64,000 nt of DNA. Source: Loripinus fragilis. Its lineage: Eukaryota > Mollusca > Bivalvia > Lucinida > Lucinidae. The notes under the pieces are model-generated. The model did not search any database, was not told the origin of the DNA, and worked only from the letters and a program-made list of their open reading frames with translations. The stretch lies in assembly GCA_964019695.1 (NCBI GenBank), contig OZ026520.1, positions 20,350,130-20,414,129 of the forward strand, in the 5' to 3' direction. This document shows, piece after piece, positions 54,826 through 64,000 of the stretch. The number at the start of each line of letters is the position of its first letter. Position 1 is the stretch's first letter. The translations under genes were made by a program, and so were the position numbers.

Positions 54826-55516
54826 ATATGTTTTATCCTGTTTGGGTTTGGTTCTGGAAGTCAACATGTTAAATACGCCATTCTTTTCTTTAATTTCTCT
54901 AATGTCTGAAAAATATAGGCATTGGTATAGACTAGCATTGGCATAACAGCTATTGACAAAGGCAATTGAGATGTTCCGAGTGCGTAATCAAAATTTATTT
55001 TGTTACTTCGCAGACAAAACTTATATGTTGCGGTTACTCATAAGGACCGTCTATGAGACGGTTCTTTTGAATGCTCACAACACATGTTTAAACCATTGGA
55101 TAAGAAAATAATCAAACTTTAACGTTAACAAATGTCACTCACGCGTATCTGGGCCGGTGTGGTCGTTGTATTTGCATTAGTTAACCAAATCTGGACAAGG
55201 CGTAGACCCAGATATAACTTCTACTATGCAGTAAATTCGAACAGTTGCAAAAGCGCACTGACTTGAGTCGGTATCCAGCAAAAGGTACAAGTTGGCAGGT
55301 GCGCCCATCGAAGACTCAGATCAGCCCGCGCATCCGCATCCACACATACTGATCAGAAATTTGATGGGCACTCTATGGGTAGCCAAGGGTCCAACGTTTC
55401 TTCAAGCGATAACTAAGAGTGTGATCAGACTGCGGGGATGCACAGACTGATTGCAATCTTCGATGTAAGCACATGTCAACATGTAACTTATGCTGGATAC
55501 AGGCTTTTATATCAAT
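54826..55516. other. Unassigned stretch
   Basis: Scattered 'gcgcatccgca' motifs of short hairpin families at 55300-55460; no gene. Confidence 0.3.
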
Positions 55517-55691
55517 CACACCGGGTAGGCGGCAATCGAAAACGTGTCGACGAACGCAGATAAAAAATCGATAGAAACAGTGTTTTCGATTGTCATTTGT
55601 CAAATGCCAATCGAAACCACTGTTTCTAGCGATTTTTGATTATAGTTCGTCGATTGTTAAGAGCGTTTTCGATTGCCGCCTACCCGGTATG
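55517..55691. mobile_element. MITE family H, copy 2, with TCAAT target duplication
   Basis: 'cacaccgggtaggcggcaat' + 'cgaaaacg' and 'cgattgccgcctacccggta' + 'tg'. Direct repeat TCAAT at 55512-55516 and 55692-55696. Confidence 0.82.
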
Positions 55692-55818
55692 TCAATGGAC
55701 ATGAAGAAAAAGTAGTATTTTTTCCGTGTTGAGTTGAAATACGAAACCTTATTTACTCTAAAATATGGAAATCCGTAAAGGGTGTGTCCTCTGCAAATAT
55801 ACATGTACATGTAGGTGG

Positions 55819-56007
55819 TAGGGAGCACAGTAGCTCAGCGGTAGAATGCTTGACTCGAGACCGTTCGAGCCTCACCGGCGTCACTGCCTTGTGTCCTTGA
55901 GTAAGACGCATTTATTCTTGCTTAGTAGTGGTTCAACCCAGGAAGACCCGTCCAAACAGTACTGAAAGATTGTTGACTGGGAAGTAAAGAATCAAGGCAT
56001 ACAAAAA
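55819..56007 (+). mobile_element. tRNA-derived SINE (family 1), full copy with 11-bp duplication
   Basis: Head 'agtagctcagcggtagaatg', B-box-like 'gaccgttcgagcctcac', 'cttgtgtccttgagtaagac', tail 'gaagtaaagaatcaaggc'. Imperfect direct repeat CATGTAGGTGG / CATGGAGGTGG at 55808-55818 and 56008-56018. Confidence 0.87.
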
Positions 56008-56135
56008 CATGGAGGTGGCACATAAAGGGTTAAAACAAGAAACGGTAAAAGTAAAAACAGCTACAGTATATTTAGTTCAAATATTCTGGCAGTCCATCGA
56101 CAGCAAAAATGAACCACAGCATGGCGAAAGTCCCT

Positions 56136-56872
56136 TTAAGGGGACAGCAACCCGAATCATAAGTACGTTTTATCAGAAAAAACTCTAGGAACCATGAATT
56201 TTGATACAAGTATCATCAAAGTCGATTCAAAAATGAGGAAGCTATGGGCATTTAAAAATTTCAATATGGCCAACATTTAGCCGCCATTTTGAATGTCTAA
56301 TTAGTTTTGAGAATGTTTTCAACCGCTTAATTTTTAGTTATAAGTACTATCACAGCATCTGATTTTCAGCAGATATTTAGCTTTACTTCTTTTGTGGATC
56401 TTTCATGTTTTTGTTCTGTCTTGTGTTTGCTATGTCTTTGTGCGCGTCTGTTTATATGTGCTTTGGGGTCACCTGCTGGGAAAGGGCTGACCTCTTGGCT
56501 CTCGTTTGTGGTGTCAACTATGAGTTTGTCACTTTCCCATTGGTATCCTGGGTCAGGTGTGGTACTTGATTGTATCGATTCCTGATCTTTGCACCCTTAC
56601 TTACTTTATACATAAGGAAATTTTTTATTAAAGATAATTGCATATAATCCATTGGTTTGTCTTTTATTTTGATTATACATATTTAATTAAGCTGTGTGAC
56701 GTCACTAAGACTACAATATGGCCGCTTCTATTACAGTTCATTTGCAAATATTCAAACGCCCACAATTTTTACGTTTTTCAGCCGATTTAGATGAAACTGG
56801 TATCAAAATTCATGGCTTATTATGATCTTTCATATAAAAAATAGTAATCATCAGGGTTGCCGTCCCCTTTAA
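56136..56872. mobile_element. TTAA-ended MITE family V, copy 3, interrupted by module P
   Basis: TTAAGGGGACAGCAACCC at the left, 'gggttgccgtcccctttaa' at the right. Removing the insertion at 56386-56603 and one CTTTA restores the V sequence ('cagatatttagctttatacataagg' in outline) seen in copies 1 and 2. Confidence 0.82.
56386..56603 (+). mobile_element. Solo module P nested in MITE V, with CTTTA target duplication
   Basis: 218 bp from 'cttcttttgtggatctttca' to 'gcacccttactta'. CTTTA at 56381-56385 and 56604-56608. It is the 3' end of the Penelope-like element at 33434-33655, without any RT sequence. The matching start with the 50097 copy suggests a discrete mobile unit. Confidence 0.82.
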
Positions 56873-57631
56873 TAATGCATATGCACATCATTACAGTCTG
56901 AGTTAGACATGTACATACACAAGCCTTATTTTCAGCCATTCCAAAAGCAAAACTCTTTGGAATAAACAGCGATAAAGCCTTATCAGTCAGCTAGTTTTTT
57001 TTTTAATTTATATATTTTTGCCTGAAACATAGAGTTGCACAGAAGCGCTGATTTGAAGGAGTATAAATTGCAACTCTTTATTATGAGTTTGTTAACAAAA
57101 CCCTATTCGCTTTAAGTCAGTTTTTGTATATGGAATGGACCTGCATTCATTAGCCCGAGTAAAGAATGAACTTGCTTGAATATTTGAAATAAATACAAAT
57201 GTATTTCATCTCCGTATGCATCTTCTTTACCCTAGAATTCTTATGGTGTGTATGTGACAGCACATATGATTTTTGGTATTTATCGCTTTGTCGAGCAACG
57301 AAGGCTCGCATGCACAAAACATGGGTGAAGACTTCATCGTGGAAGATTGTTGGAGGTTTTTGAACATAGCAAATACAGGAATATCCGGCTTTATCGTCCA
57401 ACTATACAAGTAGATGTAGTCGGCATGTGCAAAATGAGATTTCTGCCAGAAAGTGGTCTATATAGCTAAATACTAGTAGAACACTTCCTGATAGAAAACA
57501 CTATTTGTATGCAATAAATAAATTGGAAAGCACAGAAGATATCCGTGCTTATCGCATAAACATACGTTCATTGTTTAAACGCCAGTGGATGCGCAGTTAT
57601 CCATTGGGGCTAGATGTCTCAATACTTGTAC
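56873..57631. other. Unassigned stretch downstream of the KLF gene
   Basis: Short frames on the minus strand (57150-57409) are not recognised. The stretch may include the distal 3' UTR of the KLF15-like gene. Confidence 0.3.
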
Positions 57632-57697
57632 GTGAGCACCAAAGGCTCAGGCGAGCCTACACTAATGTGCAGGCTCGTCTGAGCCTTCAATGCTCAC
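57632..57697. repeat. Hairpin in the likely 3' UTR of the KLF15-like gene
   Basis: 'gtgagcaccaaaggctcagg' + 'cgagcct' and complement 'aggctcgtctgagccttcaa' + 'tgctcac'. Stem about 27 bp with one bulge. It lies about 145 bp past the stop codon of the minus-strand gene. Confidence 0.65.
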
Positions 57698-57842
57698 CTA
57701 TGCGATTAGTACCCAGAATCTCATAGGCTGTGAAAAGCGCAATGCAAATGTGCATTTACGAAACTAACCGAATACACACGGAAATTTTCCGTAATAAAAT
57801 TTCATAAAAATAAATACTTATTTCATACATGTAAATTTTTTG

Positions 57843-58781
57843 CTATGATCCGTTCCTCTTTCGATGCACTTTGTGATGTTTAGATAAATGGTCAGAACGA
57901 GAAAATTTCTTTTCACATATTTTGCATTGGTAAGGTTTTATTCCGGAATGCGACCGTTTATGTCGCGCGAGTTCATCGGAGCGTGAGAATCGCCACCCAC
58001 AGGACGGCCACGTGCAGGAAAATGGCTTCTCGCCTGTATGACGTCTAAGATGTGCTTTCAAATGTGATGATTTGCTGTAGACTTTGTTACAACCACTATA
58101 TGTACAATGAAAAATCTTTTCTTCACTTGAAGCTTTTCCACAACCAGTTGCCCTAGAAACTTGAGCTTTCATCGTCCGTACTTTGACAGCGTTTAAAAAT
58201 GTCGTTTGATTAAGTAAAGAGTTTGGATTGGCATAAGGATGGTAACGGTTTATTTGTGTCCGCGCATGCGCCACTGTTGGTGGTCGTGGGAATTGGTCAA
58301 TGCTTAAGTCACTAGAATTGGACGGATTTTGCGGAACGGTTTTTGCTGCATAATTGTGCATGAGATTTTGGAGACCAACTCCAAGCACTATGAAATCTTT
58401 CTCTTGCTCCGTAAACACGTCGCAAGAATCTGTATCCGAACAAGAATCCGAGACGGAATCACTTAAATTTTCCTTTGGTAAATCCGCAAACATGTTGGTG
58501 CAGTACGAATCACAAAACGAAGTCACCTTTTCGTCATTCTTGTTAACAAACACCGGACTAACAGCGTTTGTTTTCTCAATGGAATCTGCAAGCCCTTGAG
58601 AGAATAAATATTCCAAGTACATTTCGTCATCCATCGAGTCCAAGCTCCAAACACTGGAAGATGGACTCAAACTTTTTTCGTCTTCGTCCCGCGAGTTAAC
58701 CTCCTCTCCATCCGAATTCAACCGTTGAAGAGTAAACTGTTCTCTCTCTAAACTGGAGCACAAGGGAAGAAAATCCTCCAT
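57843..58781 (-). CDS. KLF15: KLF15-like Krueppel-like zinc-finger transcription factor
   Basis: A 312-residue nuclear DNA-binding protein of the Sp/KLF family, binding GC/CACCC boxes. Three C2H2 fingers fill the C-terminus: about 226-248 (C-x4-C, HLKAH.RRH), 256-278 ([20 protein letters not shown]) and 286-306 ([21 protein letters not shown]), with linkers TGEKPF and [29 protein letters not shown] and [17 protein letters not shown] are typical of KLF15 rather than KLF9/10/13. The N-terminus is acidic and Ser-rich ([20 protein letters not shown] near 44-63; [16 protein letters not shown] near 115-130), as expected for an activation or repression region. I start at [10 protein letters not shown] (58781), not the upstream ATG at 58877. 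Between them is a good acceptor, 'ttctattctattccag', placing the exon edge at 58805, with 24 nt of 5' UTR in this exon. The 5' exon(s) and promoter are beyond, perhaps outside the window. Confidence 0.88.
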   Translation of the reverse strand: MEDFLPLCSSLEREQFTLQRLNSDGEEVNSRDEDEKSLSPSSSVWSLDSMDDEMYLEYLFSQGLADSIEKTNAVSPVFVNKNDEKVTSFCDSYCTNMFADLPKENLSDSVSDSCSDTDSCDVFTEQEKDFIVLGVGLQNLMHNYAAKTVPQNPSNSSDLSIDQFPRPPTVAHARTQINRYHPYANPNSLLNQTTFLNAVKVRTMKAQVSRATGCGKASSEEKIFHCTYSGCNKVYSKSSHLKAHLRRHTGEKPFSCTWPSCGWRFSRSDELARHKRSHSGIKPYQCKICEKKFSRSDHLSKHHKVHRKRNGS

Positions 58782-58805
58782 CGTCCGCTCCGGAGCCGGT
58801 AAGCC

Positions 58806-59340
58806 CTGGAATAGAATAGAATAGGCTTTCATCAAAATGTCTCCAGTGCCAACAAACAAAATGTTCCTAGTTACCAAAAATGTGTATGTTTTATTGCAAC
58901 TTCCAAATTATCATCTAAAGTATTTATGTGAAACACGTGCGAGCAACATGTAACTTCGTGTCACCCTTTAATAGTATTTGACTTCTACCTTCTCTAGTTC
59001 CTCAAACACTGAGAAAGTAGCCTACTAGGGGAGCCCACTAGCTTTAATAAGTATTAAGAGTGTGCTTGATTGTTTTATTGAATGAGGCCGAGTACCACTT
59101 GTGCTGTATGCTCCAAACCACTTATCTAAAGGGGATGGTGCTTGTGCAACCCGATTGGTTACGATATAATTAGTACAAGCATGTGACAGTGTAGCTAATA
59201 ACACTGGTCATCGCCTGTGTAAAAAGGCCCTTATTGTGAAATGCTTTAAGTCAGGCTCGAAGGAGATGTCCGTCTGCAAAGATGTAACCTTTGCATTAAT
59301 TGATTATGATAGGATGCATTTTTCTTTGACAGTAATTGTG
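58806..59340 (-). other. Probable 5' intron of the KLF15-like gene, otherwise unassigned
   Basis: Begins (minus strand) upstream of the acceptor at 58806-58807. No further exon is identified. The frame extension [10 protein letters not shown]... lies here and is probably intronic. Confidence 0.5.
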
Positions 59341-59349
59341 CCTGAAACT

Positions 59350-59505
59350 TTGTTTATTTCTTTGATTTGATTCTTTACGTCCCATCAACAATCTTTCAGT
59401 TTTAAAGGGACGAATCTTCCTGGGTTGAACCAGTACTAAGCAAGTATAATGTGTCTTGCTCAAGGACACAACGCAGTGACGCCGTAGAGGCTCGAACTGA
59501 GTCTT
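59350..59505 (-). mobile_element. SINE family 1, minus strand, head truncated
   Basis: Tail complement 'tgattctttacgtcccatca', 'cttcctgggttgaaccagta', 'gtcttgctcaaggacacaac', 'tagaggctcgaactgagtct'. The A-box side is missing. Confidence 0.78.
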
Positions 59506-59569
59506 AAAGCGACGAGCAAAGTTTCATATAGGAATATGGCATATGCACAGCTTGATCTGGGTCTATGAC

Positions 59570-59783
59570 TTAAAAACTCTTTCCCTACTAGCGTCCTCTG
59601 CTGATAACATTTGCAAACAGTTTGGACCCGATCAGGCCCGACGAAACGTCGGGCCTGGTCTGGATCTAAACTGTTTGACACTCGGATGGTATTTCTGAAA
59701 TAATGTTTCAAAAAAGTAGATTTTTATAATAAATAAAATCAGTGGACGACAAATACTAAATTACCCAGGGGGCAAAAAGTTAA
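59570..59783. repeat. MITE family A copy
   Basis: TTAAAAACTCTTTCCC ... 'gataacatttgcaaacagtt' ... palindrome 'cgatcaggcccgacgaaacg' + 'tcgggcctggtctgg' ... 'ttacccagggggcaaaaagt' + 'taa'. Confidence 0.8.
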
Positions 59784-59932
59784 GGGCCTATTTTGCAGGT
59801 TACGCACTCACTGGTACAGAGTTCGAATTAGCATACAATTTGATAAAGATAAGTATCGGCCTGTACGGAGTAAAGTCGCTTTTGCGGTCGACCAGGGATG
59901 ATATGGACAAAACGACATACCCTTAAAAGTCT

Positions 59933-60122
59933 TTGCATGCTGGGTAATTTTGCATGCTTTTTGTCGCCCCTGATATTTTTTTCTCAAAATTAACTTTCAA
60001 GGAATACCATCAGTGTGTCAAACAGTTTGGATACAGATCAGGCCCGACATTTTGTCGGGCCTGATCTGGGTCCAAACTGTTTGCAAAGGTTATCAGCAGA
60101 CGATACTGGCGGGTCAGAGTAA
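59933..60122. repeat. MITE family A copy, the best-preserved palindrome
   Basis: TTAAAAGTCTTTGCATGCTG + 'ggtaatttt', 'ggaataccatcagtgtgtca', then a near-perfect stem 'gatacagatcaggcccgaca' / 'tgtcgggcctgatctgggtc', then 'aggttatcagcagacgatac'. Confidence 0.83.
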
Positions 60123-61028
60123 ATGTGTAGGCTGTGATAAGAAACGGACTGGCCGATATTTGAAAATATGCAGACGAAGTAAAATGTAATTGTTCTTTTT
60201 AGAGGGCTTAAAACAGCGTAATTTTATATTTTAAGTGGGGTTAAGTCCCTTGAACTCAATAAACGAGAGCCAAACTATGGTGTCGTGAAGTCGCCGTTTG
60301 GCCGCCACTTGAGCATATGCAAGAACTTTTCTGACGTTACAGCACAAACTGCATGCATGCATGCATCCGCAACAGCCGCAGTAGCATGTTAGTGATATGT
60401 AGTAAAACCTCGAAACATCGAAATACTTGCTAATTCCAAATTAATTTGGGGCACACTAACCTTTTCATGATCTATTTCAATTATTGTCTATAACACAAGT
60501 TTTGGGTACGTAACAGAAACGTCTCAGTGAGCCGTTACTTCTACGCGCAAAAAAATATGTTTGATAGAAAACAAAAACTGATAATAATCTTTTTGTGGGT
60601 TATATACATTTGTTCTGTCTACTTCCCTACAATTCGTATTTTAGAAATAAACATCTAGTCCTTAGGACAGCGAATTTACGAGATTCGACTCTAGTTCTTA
60701 TTCTGTACCCATAGTAGCGATCTGACATTTTATAATGGGTTATTTCATAAAAGCAATTTGTTGCTATACCTGTATTTTTGTATACCAACAACAAAGATGT
60801 AGATCAGACTTGCATCCGTGCAGTCTAACCGGTACATTTAGTGTAACCAATATTTTATTCAGATATAAAGTACGTCAAGATACAACAGATACATCATGGA
60901 TTCATTTTCTGAAAAATGAATGGCTAAGCCTTTGCAACATCCTCAATTTAAGTAATTTCCTAGTATCTGTAGTGAAGTAGATCTCCGCAAACAGCTTTCT
61001 TGGAAAACCCAGTGTTCAGCATCAGATA
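60123..61028. other. Unassigned stretch
   Basis: (GCAT)n-like 'gcatgcatgcatgcat' near 60352. Short frames only; no gene recognised. Confidence 0.3.
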
Positions 61029-61235
61029 CAGTGAAACCTGTGTAAAAATAGCCACTCAAAAATAAACAAAACAAAGATCTTTATGACAAATATTAGCTTA
61101 ATGAAGGCCGAAAGTATTGCAGAATGCTCCCTTTTGAGCATTCTGCAATACTTTTTACCTGCATTAAACGAAAATTAGTCTTGAAAACCATTTTTTGGTA
61201 TTTTTGAGAGTGGCCGTTTTACACAGGTTTTGCTG
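61029..61235. mobile_element. Palindromic MITE with CAGTGAAACCTG ends, copy 5
   Basis: Flanked by TA; 207 bp. Central hairpin 'agtattgcagaatgctccct' / 'gagcattctgcaatactt' conserved. Confidence 0.84.
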
Positions 61236-61509
61236 TATGTCGTTATTGCATTGTAAAGATTTAAACAAATTATTGAATAATCTGTGCGTCTGTACAAAAG
61301 CGATACGCATACACGTAGTTTATCTTAAAATCCCTCACAGCTGCGCATACCATAAAGATGTATTGCTGCAAGGTTTGATGCTGCTGGTATAGCAGCTATA
61401 TTCGAAATCAAAGACATGAAATCTGAACTACAGCAAACTATGTCTTCATTCAATATCAAATATCAAGGATAAGCCGCATCACGTAGGAGAGGATCTTCAT
61501 CGGATACGT

Positions 61510-61570
61510 GAACGATATATCCTGGAAGTTTTTCCATGTATCCAGGAATAATGGAAAAACTTCCAGGATC
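61510..61570. repeat. Hairpin
   Basis: 'tcctggaagtttttccatg' and complement 'aatggaaaaacttccaggat', with loop 'tatccaggaat'. Stem about 18-20 bp. Confidence 0.6.
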
Positions 61571-61658
61571 CGCGGTGGTCATTTTAACAAAGTGTTTCGT
61601 ATTTAGATGTGTTTACGTGATTCAAGGAAGGCAAACTGTCAAAGCTTTAATGTAAAAG

Positions 61659-61730
61659 ATTATGTGTAAGTTAACACCAAAAGAGGCGGCAGCTCAACTG
61701 CCACCTCTTTTAGTGTCAATTTACATTTCT
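61659..61730. repeat. Hairpin element family K, copy 2
   Basis: 'tgtgtaagttaacaccaaaa' + 'gaggcggcagct' and complement 'ctgccacctcttttagtgtc' + 'aatttacat'. Confidence 0.7.
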
Positions 61731-61781
61731 TACTAAAACATCTTGTTTTCGTGGTCATTCGTTAACGCAGTTTTGTAATTA

Positions 61782-61986
61782 CAATAAAATCTGTGTAAAA
61801 CGGCCACTCAGAAATATACAAAACAAAATTTTAATGACAATTGGTAGCTTAATGAAGGTCGAGAGTATTGCAGAATGCTCTCCCTGGAGCATTCTGCAAT
61901 ATTTTTGACCTGCATTAAGTGGTAAATGGTCTTGAAAACCAATTTTGGTCTTCTTTTTGAGTGGTCTCTTAAGACAGGTTTTACTG
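61782..61986. mobile_element. Palindromic MITE with CAATAAAATCTG ends, copy 6
   Basis: Flanked by TA; 205 bp. Central hairpin 'gtattgcagaatgctctccc' / 'tggagcattctgcaatattt'. First base triplet mutated from CAG to CAA. Confidence 0.82.
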
Positions 61987-62052
61987 TAGATGTGTTTTCG
62001 TCATTTTTATCCAAAAACAAAATTCTAAGCAATTATCAAAGCTACACTGTAA

Positions 62053-62095
62053 AAAATAAGTATAAGTTAACACCAAAAGAGGTGGTAGCAGAGCT
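62053..62095. repeat. Half hairpin of family K
   Basis: 'aagtataagttaacaccaaa' + 'agaggtggtagca': only one arm. Confidence 0.5.
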
Positions 62096-62518
62096 GTGTA
62101 ATATTCACCAAACCTTTCCAGTATGATGGCTCAGACCATACTTTCTTACGGACAAACTGATATCAACCAATGGTTCATTCATGCCAACAGAAACGATTTC
62201 ATAACACAATACTGCACGCTGATACATGCGGTCATGCCGAGAAACATATAGGATTTCAGGAATCGCCTCCAACGTAAGCTCTGCACTGGTGGGAGACAAC
62301 AGGGACATTTTCCTCTTTGACTGTTTGAAAGTATGTACTGTATGTATTTGCTATCTCAGCTAAATCTTGATTACCCAGGACAGTGAATTAGATACCATTC
62401 ACCATATTCACTATTAAACCTGCCCATACCCGTAGTTGCTGATAACATAACTACGGCCCAGTCCCTCCCAGTGAAAATCAGCCACATCAACTCAAATGAT
62501 TACAAGATAACATAATTT
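62096..62518. other. Unassigned stretch
   Basis: Nothing recognised. Confidence 0.3.
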
Positions 62519-62755
62519 GAGCCACGACACGTGATTTCCAACAATGTGGCATTTTGACAAGTGTAGACTCAGACGAGCCTGTGCAGCCTCCCTGTAAGCT
62601 TAGAAACTCCAAATGTTGTTCGGTCAGTAGCTTAACAGTCATGGAATATTCAAGCGACAAGCAAAGGCTCTGATCAGACTGCGCGTATGCGCAGGCTGGT
62701 CTGAGCCGTTGCTGGCCGCACATACCACATTGTTGGAAATCTCATGTCACGGCTC
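62519..62755. repeat. Palindromic MITE family C, copy 2
   Basis: 'gagccacgacacgtgatttc' + 'caacaatgtgg' to 'ccacattgttggaaatctca' + 'tgtcacggctc', with ATTT on each side. Colinear with copy 1 at 14632 ('gtgtagactcagacgagcct', 'gcgcgtatgcgcaggctggt'). Confidence 0.85.
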
Positions 62756-62770
62756 ATTTTATCTTTCAGT

Positions 62771-62815
62771 TTAACTCTTTGCATGCTGGTTAATTTTGCA
62801 TGTTTTGTCAGGTAA
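62771..62815. repeat. MITE family A, left end only
   Basis: 'ttaactctttgcatgctggt' + 'taattttgcatg'. Confidence 0.6.
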
Positions 62816-62931
62816 AGATTCGACGAGCATGCACAAATGATATTTGTGGTAGACGTCGGTAGTCTATATGTATGTCTGCATGGGCACTCATCTACTTCTG
62901 AGCTATGTTATTGTGTAAGCAATGTGAAGTT

Positions 62932-63040
62932 GGTTTGTTTTTCGTTTTTCGTTTTTCGGTTTTTGTTTTTCGTTATTCGTTTTTCGTTTTTCGTTATTCG
63001 CTTTTCGTTTTTCGTTATTCGTTTTTCGCTTTTCGATTTT
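62932..63040. repeat. TTTTTCGTTATTCG simple repeat
   Basis: Short-period array of 'ttcgtttttcgttattcg' themes leading directly into the 52-bp satellite. The frames across it (repeated FFVIRF, or KRKTNNE on the other strand) are by-products. Confidence 0.9.
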
Positions 63041-64000
63041 CGTTTTGACATTCAAAATCCTATTTTGATATTCGAAATCGCGTCGAATATCATATTTTGA
63101 CATTCAAAATCCTATTTTGACATTCGAACTGAGGCCGAATATCGTATTTTGACATTCAAAATCCTATTTTGACATTCGAACTGTGGCCAAATATCGTATT
63201 TTGACATTCAAAATCCTATTTTGACATTCGAGATCGGGCAAAATATAGTATTTTGATATTCAAAATCCTATTTTGACATTCGAAATCGGGCCGAATATAA
63301 TATTTTGACATTCAAAATCCTATTTTGACATTCAAACTGAGGCCGAATATCGTATTTTGACATTCAAAATTCTATTTTGACATCGAACTGGGGCCGAATA
63401 TCGTATTTTGACATTCAAAATCCTAATTTGACATTCGAACTGAGGCCGAATATCGTATTTTGGCATTTTAAATCCTATTTTGACATTCAAACTGGTACCG
63501 AATATTGTATTTTGACATTCAAAATCCTATTTTGACATTCGAACTATGGCCAAATATCGTATTTTGATATTCAAAATCCTATTTTGATATTCGAACTTGG
63601 GCCGAATATCGTATTTTGACATTCAAAATCCTATTTTGACATTCAAACTATGGCCGAATATCGTATTTTGACATTCAAAATCCTATTTTGATATTCGAAC
63701 TTGGGTGGAATATCACATTTTGACATTCAAAATCCTATTTTGACATTCAAACTATGGCCGAATATCGTATTTTGATATTCATAATCCTATTTTGATATTC
63801 GAACTTGGGCCGAATATCGTATTTTGACATTCAAAATCCTATTTTGACATTCGAACTGGGGTCGAATATCGTATATTGACATTCAAAATCCTATTTTGAC
63901 ATTCGAAATCGGGCCGAATATCGTATCTTGATATTCAAAATCCTGTTTTGACAATCGAACTGGGGCAGAATATCGTATTTTGACATTCAAAATCCTATTT
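63041..64000. repeat. 52-bp satellite array running off the window
   Basis: About 18 units of GAATATCGTATTTTGACATT + CAAAATCCTATTTTGACATT + CGAACTGAGGCC. Each unit is two related halves of about 26 bp. 'attttgacattcaaaat' is a perfect 7-bp stem with a 3-bp loop. Variants (gaactggggcc, gaaatcgggcc, gaactatggcc) are interspersed. The array reaches the window end. Confidence 0.93.

Noticed and set aside
58782..58877. N-terminal extension of the KLF15-like protein
   Set aside because: A good splice acceptor separates it from the conserved start, and its sequence is low in family-like features.
63041..64000. CRISPR-like or coding tandem array
   Set aside because: Head-to-tail 52-bp satellite without spacers; frames are broken between variants.

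Overview
The window looks like nuclear DNA of a metazoan, most likely a bivalve mollusc (inference). It is AT-rich and gene-poor. The two genes found are animal families, one with an intron of about 6.7 kb with GT-AG borders. The rest is packed with palindromic MITEs, tRNA-derived SINEs, Penelope-like retroelement fragments and satellites of the kind common in bivalve genomes. Species cannot be told from sequence alone. There is no sign of operons, CRISPR or prokaryotic genes.

Layout. About 1-2.35 kb: degraded repeats. 2.57-10.23 kb (+): two exons of an SLC35A3-like Golgi nucleotide-sugar transporter, lacking only the first few codons; their intron is filled with MITEs, SINEs and a Tigger-like element. 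10.2-24 kb: MITEs (several with TTAA or TA ends), SINEs, and a minisatellite of about 39 bp at 20.4-21.4 kb. 24-31 kb: a dispersed or tandem non-coding repeat with a unit near 460 bp, plus a minus-strand Penelope-like fragment (about 26.5-27.4 kb) that has no long ATG-started frame. 31-33.7 kb: two further Penelope-like copies, one keeping much of the reverse transcriptase. 34-44 kb: mostly anonymous, with a SINE, two microsatellites and MITEs. 44.1-44.8 kb (-): a broken copy of a recurrent invertebrate protein family. 45-57 kb: anonymous DNA, short GC-rich hairpins, and TTAA-ended MITEs, one carrying a nested 218-bp retroelement tail with a clean target-site duplication. 57.8-58.8 kb (-): a KLF15-like zinc-finger transcription factor. 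59-62.8 kb: MITEs. 62.9-64.0 kb: a 52-bp satellite running off the window.

The two host genes (sugar-nucleotide import into the Golgi; a transcription factor) have no evident functional link. The most interesting features concern how mobile elements touch the transporter gene. Both visible exons have a MITE ending about 20 bp before the splice acceptor, and a third element sits just after the stop codon, with the stop inside its target-site duplication. Several otherwise different MITE families also share one central palindrome. I found no convincing new enzymatic or defence system.
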